A stretch of DNA of 40,340 nt from Paludibacteraceae bacterium (GTDB lineage: Bacteria; Bacteroidota; Bacteroidia; Bacteroidales; Paludibacteraceae), in NCBI GenBank assembly GCA_017527495.1, contig JAFXPY010000049.1:1-40340 (forward strand), given 5' to 3'. The translations under genes were made by a program, and so were the position numbers. The notes under the pieces are model-generated. The model did not search any database, was not told the DNA's origin, and saw nothing but the letters and a program-made list of their open reading frames with translations. Shown here piece after piece: positions 35,267 to 40,340 of the stretch (position 1 is its first letter; every line of letters starts with the position of its first letter).

Positions 35267-36760
35267 ATGAAACGCCTATTTTACATATTTTTGTTGTTTG
35301 TTGCCACATTTTTGTGTGCATGTCGCAACGACAAGATTGAGCCGACTCAACCGTCAGTAGCACCCCAAGATAGCATTGCGCCCAAAGATACTACCGACAC
35401 CATCGGTCCACTGCCACCCGACACAACTCCCACTCCACCATGCGACCCTAACGACACAGCCCGCAATTTAGCATATCTTTTCGATCTCGAGGATGTTCCA
35501 ATCATTACAATAAAAGTTACGAAAGACAATTGGAATCAATACCTGCAAAACTTTGACCAGAATTGGAACACACGACAATATGTCCCTGCAGATTTCGTGA
35601 TGGAGAAAGGCGATGGGCGCATCTATTATCGCAAGAGTGTCGGTTTGCGTCCACGAGGCAACACATCACGCCGTCGCCCGGAAGGAGAAGAATGGCAGCG
35701 ACATGACTCCATCAACCCTCAATGGCACCACGCTCATTTCGGCATCAAATTTACAGAATACACAGGCGGTCAACGATTCTTTGGCATGGACCGCATAGTA
35801 CTCAAATGGTTCAAAGACGACCCTGCATACTGCCGCGAGATATATTGCTACGACCTTTTCCGACGCTTTGGCGTTTGGACTGCACCGAGAGCCTCTTATT
35901 GCAGATTATATCTTGAGATTGAAGGCGACCCGCAAAAAGCATATTTCGGAGTATATGAAATGATTGAAGGAGTACGCAAAGGCTATCTCGCCGACAGACG
36001 AAAAGACGGATATATCCCCGACGAACTCGGTAACCTCTGGAAAGCAGCATATTCAAGCCAAGGTCCTGCCGACCTCTTCAACACCGACCAATCACGCATG
36101 GGAGTGGCAGACGACTATTCAACATTCACCTACTCTCTGAAAACCAACAAATCAAGCCTACAATTTGCACAAACCGAACTCGTAGGATTTATCAACGGCA
36201 TGATGCCACTGCCTTCCGGCTCTGACGAACTGAAAGCATGGCTCACGGAACATATCGACATCGACTTGTTTTTGCGACAATTGGCTGTCAATGTCATGGT
36301 GGGCATGTGGGATGACTACTGGATAAATGGCAACAACTACTATTTATATTTCGACTCGCAACACCGCTTCTACTTTATTCCTTACGACTACGACAACACT
36401 CTCGGAACAAGCAATATCATCAATGATGCCGGCACACAAGACTTACTCCACTGGGGTTCGCGCGACGGCGACCGACTGTTGGTAAAAAAAGTATTGTCAA
36501 TAAAAGAATTTGAAGACACATACAAGAAATATATCAAAGAACTTGCTGCCTCAGACGAACTATTTGGAGTCAGCGGAAGCCAGCAACGAATCAGGCACTT
36601 CCAAAATATGATTGCACCATATATAGCCAACGACACAGGAGAAGACTTGGAAATCATCGACCAGCCTGCCGTCTGGAGCAACCAACCGCAATATCGACTG
36701 CTCTCCGGAGACAAAGGAACAAACTTTTTTGCAACAAAGATTGGAAGTATAAATTTTTAG
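35267..36760 (+). CDS. CotH-kinase-family lipoprotein (paralogue 2)
   Basis: A 497-residue lipoprotein (signal MKRLFYIFLLFVATFLCAC, Cys 19) with a longer Pro/Thr/Asp-rich linker (about 24-65) than its paralogue at 3546. The CotH body is nearly collinear with that paralogue: ITIKVTKDNWNQYLQNFDQ, GLRPRGNTSRRRPEG, YCREIYCYDLFRRFGVWTAP, FGVYEMIEGV, NLWKAAYS and IPYDYDNTLG; most blocks are identical or conservative. The family has an atypical protein-kinase fold, so ATP-dependent phosphorylation of an exported substrate is the likely role. Its place directly after the giant surface protein makes that protein a natural candidate substrate (inference). The stop codon is followed at once by the 14-bp repeats. 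Confidence 0.87.
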   Translation: MKRLFYIFLLFVATFLCACRNDKIEPTQPSVAPQDSIAPKDTTDTIGPLPPDTTPTPPCDPNDTARNLAYLFDLEDVPIITIKVTKDNWNQYLQNFDQNWNTRQYVPADFVMEKGDGRIYYRKSVGLRPRGNTSRRRPEGEEWQRHDSINPQWHHAHFGIKFTEYTGGQRFFGMDRIVLKWFKDDPAYCREIYCYDLFRRFGVWTAPRASYCRLYLEIEGDPQKAYFGVYEMIEGVRKGYLADRRKDGYIPDELGNLWKAAYSSQGPADLFNTDQSRMGVADDYSTFTYSLKTNKSSLQFAQTELVGFINGMMPLPSGSDELKAWLTEHIDIDLFLRQLAVNVMVGMWDDYWINGNNYYLYFDSQHRFYFIPYDYDNTLGTSNIINDAGTQDLLHWGSRDGDRLLVKKVLSIKEFEDTYKKYIKELAASDELFGVSGSQQRIRHFQNMIAPYIANDTGEDLEIIDQPAVWSNQPQYRLLSGDKGTNFFATKIGSINF

Positions 36761-36802
36761 AAGTGAGAAACAAGAAGTGAGAAACAAGAAGTAAGAAACA
36801 AG
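36761..36802 (+). repeat. 14-bp tandem repeat, three copies
   Basis: AAGTGAGAAACAAG at 36761-36774 and 36775-36788, then AAGTAAGAAACAAG at 36789-36802. It begins at the base after the stop codon of the CotH-family gene and uses the same GTGAGAA vocabulary as the repeats after the helicase, potD and pectate lyase genes. Confidence 0.8.
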
Positions 36803-36828
36803 AGCTGAGAAGTGAGAGATGATCTCTA

Positions 36829-36938
36829 ACATCTAACAGGTAGAGCCGGTCTAACTTCTAACAGGAAGAGCCGGTCTAACTTCTAACAAGTAGAGCCGGT
36901 CTAACTTCTAACAGGTAGAGCCGGTCTAACTTCTAACA
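36829..36938 (+). repeat. 25-bp tandem repeat, 4.4 copies (dispersed family, locus 3)
   Basis: Units at 36829-36853, 36854-36878, 36879-36903 and 36904-36928 plus a 10-base partial copy. Consensus ACTTCTAACAGGTAGAGCC then GGTCTA. Copies differ at one or two positions. No unique spacers lie between the units, so it is not a CRISPR array. Confidence 0.85.
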
Positions 36939-36975
36939 ACTAAAAAAGAGATAATAATAAAAAAACAATATAATA

Positions 36976-38031
36976 ATGAAAACAATTTTTATAACCGGTG
37001 GTGCCGGATTTATTGGTTCACATGTTGTAAGACGATTTGTCAACAACTATCCTGACTATCAAATTGTTGTAATTGATTGCCTGACATACGCCGGTAATCT
37101 CGAAAATCTAAAAGATGTTGATTCAAAACCAAACTATAAGTTTGAGAAAGTTGACATCACCGACGAGAAGGCAGTCAATGATGTTTTTGCTCGTTATCAA
37201 CCTGACGGCGTTATTCACCTTGCTGCTGAGAGCCATGTTGACCGCTCAATAACCGATCCGTTTGCTTTCATTCGTACCAATGTGATGGGTACATGTAACC
37301 TGCTTCAAGCCGCACGCACCCTTTGGAACGGCAACTGGGAGGGCAAGCGCTTCTATCATATCTCTACCGACGAAGTATATGGCGCATTGTCGAAAACCGA
37401 CCCTATGTTCACAGAGACGACACGCTATGCTCCTCACTCACCTTACTCAGCCTCGAAAGCATCGTCCGACCATTTTGTTCGCGCTTTCCACGACACCTAC
37501 GGCATGCCAACAGTCATTTCCAACTGTTCGAACAACTACGGCTCGCACCATTTCCCTGAAAAACTTATACCACTTGCAATAAACAACATACAGCATAATC
37601 GTCCAATTCCAATCTACGGCAAAGGCGAGAATGTGCGCGACTGGTTGTTTGTTGACGACCACGCTGCTGCTATTGACCTCATTTTCCACAAAGGCAAGAT
37701 AGGCGACACATACAACATCGGAGGCAACAATGAAAAAACAAATATTGAACTCATCCGCACGCTTTGCCGACTGATGGACAAGAAACTCGGCCGCGAGCAG
37801 GGAACATCAGAAAAGCTAATAACTTTTGTTACCGACCGTGCCGGTCATGATTTGAGATATGCTATCGACTCCTCAAAGCTTCAACGCGAATTAGGCTGGC
37901 AACCATCAGTAACCTTTGAGCAAGGATTGGAAAAAACCGTAGATTGGTATCTTGCCAACCAAGACTGGTTAGACAACGTAACCTCAGGTGCCTACCAGCA
38001 ATATTACGACAAGATGTACACAAACAGATAG
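36976..38031 (+). CDS. rfbB: dTDP-glucose 4,6-dehydratase
   Basis: A 351-residue short-chain dehydrogenase making dTDP-4-keto-6-deoxyglucose, the precursor of dTDP-rhamnose and other deoxysugars for surface polysaccharide. The NAD-binding GGAGFIGSHVVRRF is at 8-21; VIHLAAESHVDRSI, the catalytic threonine with Asp-Glu in HISTDEVYG, and the YSASKASSDH Tyr-Lys pair follow, then NNYGSHHFPEKLIP and the C-terminal WYLANQDWLD. Length is normal for the family. The other rfb genes are not in the window. Its final codons run directly into an RHS fragment read in another frame (from 38022), so a recombination junction lies at the gene's 3' end. Confidence 0.94.
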   Translation: MKTIFITGGAGFIGSHVVRRFVNNYPDYQIVVIDCLTYAGNLENLKDVDSKPNYKFEKVDITDEKAVNDVFARYQPDGVIHLAAESHVDRSITDPFAFIRTNVMGTCNLLQAARTLWNGNWEGKRFYHISTDEVYGALSKTDPMFTETTRYAPHSPYSASKASSDHFVRAFHDTYGMPTVISNCSNNYGSHHFPEKLIPLAINNIQHNRPIPIYGKGENVRDWLFVDDHAAAIDLIFHKGKIGDTYNIGGNNEKTNIELIRTLCRLMDKKLGREQGTSEKLITFVTDRAGHDLRYAIDSSKLQRELGWQPSVTFEQGLEKTVDWYLANQDWLDNVTSGAYQQYYDKMYTNR

Positions 38032-39182
38032 AAATAACCTATCCCGACAATGAAGAGGTAACGTATCGCTATAAATACGGCAAGCTGATGCACATAGAGG
38101 GGAAGATAGGGAATAATAGTATTGTCTATCTCGATACGATAGAATATGACAATTTTGACGCGCAAGATATAGTAGAATACGGCAATGGATATATCACCGA
38201 CTATGCGTATAACAACCGCCGTTGGCTGAGTAATTTATATGTCCATAATCAAGACGACAACAGGCCGCTGACATTGCAAGATATATATTATAGTTATGAT
38301 GGTGTAGGGAATATAACCAATATAACGCAAGACGCTGGTGTTGTGTTGGGTATAAGTGCTAATTATCAAGAGAACTTTGACTATGATAGTCAGAACCGCT
38401 TACGACAAATAGATATCTCAAGTGATAGTTTTGGCGACCATGGCGACTATGTGTTAAACTATAGTAAGTCGGGATTGCTAAATAATCGTTGGTGTGAAGA
38501 TTGGGGGTTAGGAGTTACCTATGGTTATAATCACGACAATGAAAATCGCTTAATAAATCACCGTATCCGTAGTTTGTACGACTTATACAATGACGAGACC
38601 TATTTCTTGAATTGGACGGCAGATGGTCAGTCTTACTATACTGCAATCCTCAACACCGCTGAAGAATTACAAAATGATATAGATGAAACATATTATAGTC
38701 CAGATGGTTGGGGATACGACCAGTTGCAGTGGGAGTGCATGGATGAGGAGGAGTGGACGATTCAGAATTATGCAGTCAGTGATTCCAATATAATAAAGAA
38801 GACACTGAAATTTTTTCCCATACATCAGCCGATACTGCAAGAGCAGCGATACTTCTATCATACAGACCATTTAGGTTCGTCATCATGGATAACGGACAGT
38901 TTGGGTATGCCGATACAGTTTATCCATTATCAGCCCTATGGAGAGCTTTACATTAACTATAAGACCACGGCATACGACGAGCGGTTTAAGTTTACGGGCA
39001 AGGAGCGAGATGCTGAAACCGACTATGACTATTTCGGAGCAAGATATTATGCGTCAATCTGCCCTTCTTGGATAAGTGTTGACCCATTAGCCGACAATTA
39101 TCCGGGCCTAAATCTGTACGCCTATTGCGGCTGGAATCCTGTGATGTATGTGATCCGGATGGAAAAAGAGTTCAAGTTTTAG
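38022..39182 (+). pseudogene. RHS/YD-repeat core fragment, 5'-truncated and frameshifted
   Basis: From 38022 the frame reads like mid-protein RHS (KQIEITYPDNEEVTYRYKYG), with YD-type repeats and then the conserved C-terminal RHS core: YFYHTDHLGSSSWITDS, FIHYQPYGE, KFTGKERDAETDYDYFGARY and WISVDPLADNYPGLNLYAYC. There is no signal peptide or true N-terminus; the frame continues upstream inside rfbB, and the first plausible internal ATG is 38088. The core ends with NPVMYV, then loses frame at 39152 where DPDG should follow; one missing G explains it. It therefore looks like an orphan RHS tip cassette lacking expression signals. Bases 38628-38749 recur at 40219-40340 with 5 differences. Confidence 0.85.
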
Positions 39183-39753
39183 ATGTTGATGGGGTTATTG
39201 CATTATATAATACTATAGATAAATCAGAACATAAATACATAAATATTGATCAAAATGGGTATGTTATAACAAACCAAGATTATGCTAAATATTCAAATAG
39301 TAATAATTATAAAGCGCTATCAGAATTGGTTAAAAGTGATATTAATTATACAATTGAAATTACTGACGAATTAAAGTATAAAAATGAAATGGGCAATATA
39401 ATATCCATAGAAATGGGACCGATTAATGTTATTCCAAATTGGGGAAAGGATGCTTTTGGTTTTGATACAAATGAAACAGGGTGGTTAGGTTTAACTCAAA
39501 CGCCAGGCATTTCTGTAGATAAATATGCATCAATAGATAATGATGTCCACATAATAATAAACTCTTCATTAAGTGAGGAAGGAAAAGCTCAAACTCTTTC
39601 TCATGAATTATATGGTCATGCTCTATTATTTCAACGGAAACAACCGCATACTCATAATATAATATACAAAATTTAATTGAACAAAACGATTTGTTACGTT
39701 ATGCTATTTCAATATCTATTTTAGAAACCAAAAAGAATATGAGAAAAAAATGA
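39152..39753 (+). pseudogene. RHS C-terminal tip with HELYGH motif, two frameshifts
   Basis: Continues the RHS protein in the -1 frame from DPDGKRVQVLDVDG at 39152; as a free ORF it could start at 39125. About 175 residues of AT-rich, lineage-unlike sequence follow: VITNQDYAKYSNSNNY, GPINVIPNWGKDAFGFDTN, then VHIIINSSLSEEGKAQTLSH and the motif HELYGHALLFQRK. HELYGH resembles zinc-peptidase helices (His-Glu ... His) but has three residues between Glu and the second His, not two. The frame stops at 39674-39676; a second -1 shift in the A-run at 39667-39671 restores NLIEQNDLLRYAISISILET and a TGA at 39751-39753, overlapping the next gene's ATG. A toxin-tip role is inferred from RHS architecture. 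Confidence 0.75.
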
Positions 39754-40133
39754 AAATCAAAATCAAATTATCATTTATACTATTAATAACTTTATTATTA
39801 AGTAATTGTTCAATTAAAAAGAATATCTCACATGACTGTGCTCAAGCAAATTTTTTAATGGAACAAGATACACTAATGATCAGTTTTAATGATTTTATTA
39901 TGCAGAATCTAAAACTTCCGCCAGAAATAGACATCATGGCTTTATTTATAATAAAATTTGATGTGATTGAAAATGGTAAAATAGATAATATATTAATAAC
40001 ATCTAATTGTGACATTTGTAATCAAAGATTATACGAAGTCGTAAAATTAAGTAGTCCTTATTGGAAATTAGAACCATGTAATTGTAAAAAAGGCAAAAGT
40101 GTACACTACGAATATAAATATATTGTTTTATAA
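39750..40133 (+). CDS. Small lipoprotein, candidate RHS-tip immunity protein
   Basis: A 127-residue lipoprotein (signal IKLSFILLITLLLSNC, lipid Cys about 20). The second half, DIMALFIIKFDVIENGKIDN followed by ILITSNCDICNQRLYEVVKL and PYWKLEPCNCKKG, resembles the TonB C-terminal fold (strand, DxxGK turn, then helix VVKLSSPYWK). Four cysteines in CDIC and CNC could form disulfides or bind metal. Its ATG overlaps the restored TGA of the RHS tip (ATGA at 39750-39753), the coupling expected of a toxin-immunity pair. Base composition is as AT-rich as the tip. The immunity role is inferred from position, and a periplasmic location fits neutralising an incoming toxin there. Confidence 0.65.
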   Translation: MKIKIKLSFILLITLLLSNCSIKKNISHDCAQANFLMEQDTLMISFNDFIMQNLKLPPEIDIMALFIIKFDVIENGKIDNILITSNCDICNQRLYEVVKLSSPYWKLEPCNCKKGKSVHYEYKYIVL

Positions 40134-40182
40134 TTACAAATTTATAGGGAACAACTACTTAGTAGATAAGCAATGTCTCTAT

Positions 40183-40340
40183 ATGTGGGTAATGGTACAA
40201 AAAGGTCGTGCCAATGCCCAGTCTTACTATGCTGCAATTCTCAACACCGCTGAAGAATTACAAAATGATATAGATGAAACATATTATAGTCCAGATGGTT
40301 GGGGATACGACCAGTTGCAGTGGGAGTGTACAGATGAGGA
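40183..40340 (+). pseudogene. Second RHS core fragment, runs off the window
   Basis: Open frame from the ATG at 40183 (MWVMVQKGRANAQSYYAAIL...), continuing past 40340; the frame is also open upstream to the preceding lipoprotein gene. From 40219 it is 117/122 identical to 38628-38749 of the first RHS fragment, entering mid-core with no signal peptide. This is the pattern of a second orphan RHS tip cassette. Confidence 0.75.

Noticed and set aside
36829-36938. Possible CRISPR array
   Set aside because: The 25-bp units are contiguous with no spacers, and no cas gene is in the window.
37944-38021. Start of the RHS frame inside rfbB at 37944
   Set aside because: The first 26 codons are rfbB read in another frame and have no RHS similarity; the RHS-like part begins at about 38022.

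Overview
The window looks like a chromosomal segment of an AT-rich member of Bacteroidales (phylum Bacteroidota). Three signs point there. Gene and tRNA starts are repeatedly preceded by the phylum-specific promoter TTTG-N19/20-TAnnTTTG (at least eight good copies on both strands). Starts generally lack Shine-Dalgarno sequences. Several exported proteins end in type IX secretion system (T9SS) sorting-like domains. I could not assign a genus.

Layout. 1-3200: a small accessory cluster holding a frameshifted T9SS-sorted protein, a lipoprotein of unknown function, a DUF3244-like/T9SS protein and a TPR lipoprotein with a LuxR-type C-terminal helix-turn-helix; ATCCACA motifs lie on both sides. 3546-6305: a CotH-kinase-family lipoprotein and a DEAD-box RNA helicase. 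6491-11122: a CAU-anticodon tRNA, a highly structured leader RNA and a complete potABCD polyamine ABC transporter operon with a C-terminally anchored binding protein. 11200-13600: a 14-bp-period repeat array, a secreted pectate lyase, a nested palindromic element and tRNA-Pro(GGG) with a strong terminator. 13648-17139: an orphan 5'-nucleotidase C-terminal lipoprotein (-), a CCA-adding-type nucleotidyltransferase (+) and UDP-galactopyranose mutase (-).

17452-35022 is the dominant feature: one uninterrupted 17.6-kb gene for a 5,856-residue exported protein made almost entirely of cadherin-like beta-sandwich repeats, ending in a T9SS-like sorting domain. Its C-terminal 40% is built on a three-domain super-repeat (A-B-C, about 272 residues). 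The A domains carry a conserved close cysteine pair, and one super-repeat has been recently copied with a 1,629-bp offset. A second CotH-kinase lipoprotein, paralogous to the one at 3546, follows it directly. The giant protein plus CotH pair is the best candidate here for an undescribed system: a T9SS surface fibre possibly modified by its own secreted kinase (inference).

36761-40340: a tandem repeat field, dTDP-glucose 4,6-dehydratase (rfbB), and abutting its last codons a 5'-truncated RHS polymorphic-toxin cassette. This has an RHS core fragment, a tip with an HELYGH motif split by two single-base frameshifts, and a small lipoprotein whose start overlaps the restored toxin stop (candidate immunity protein). 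A second, 96% identical RHS core fragment begins at 40219 and runs off the window. This resembles an array of orphan RHS tips. A family of 25-bp intergenic repeats recurs just after the stop codons of three genes.
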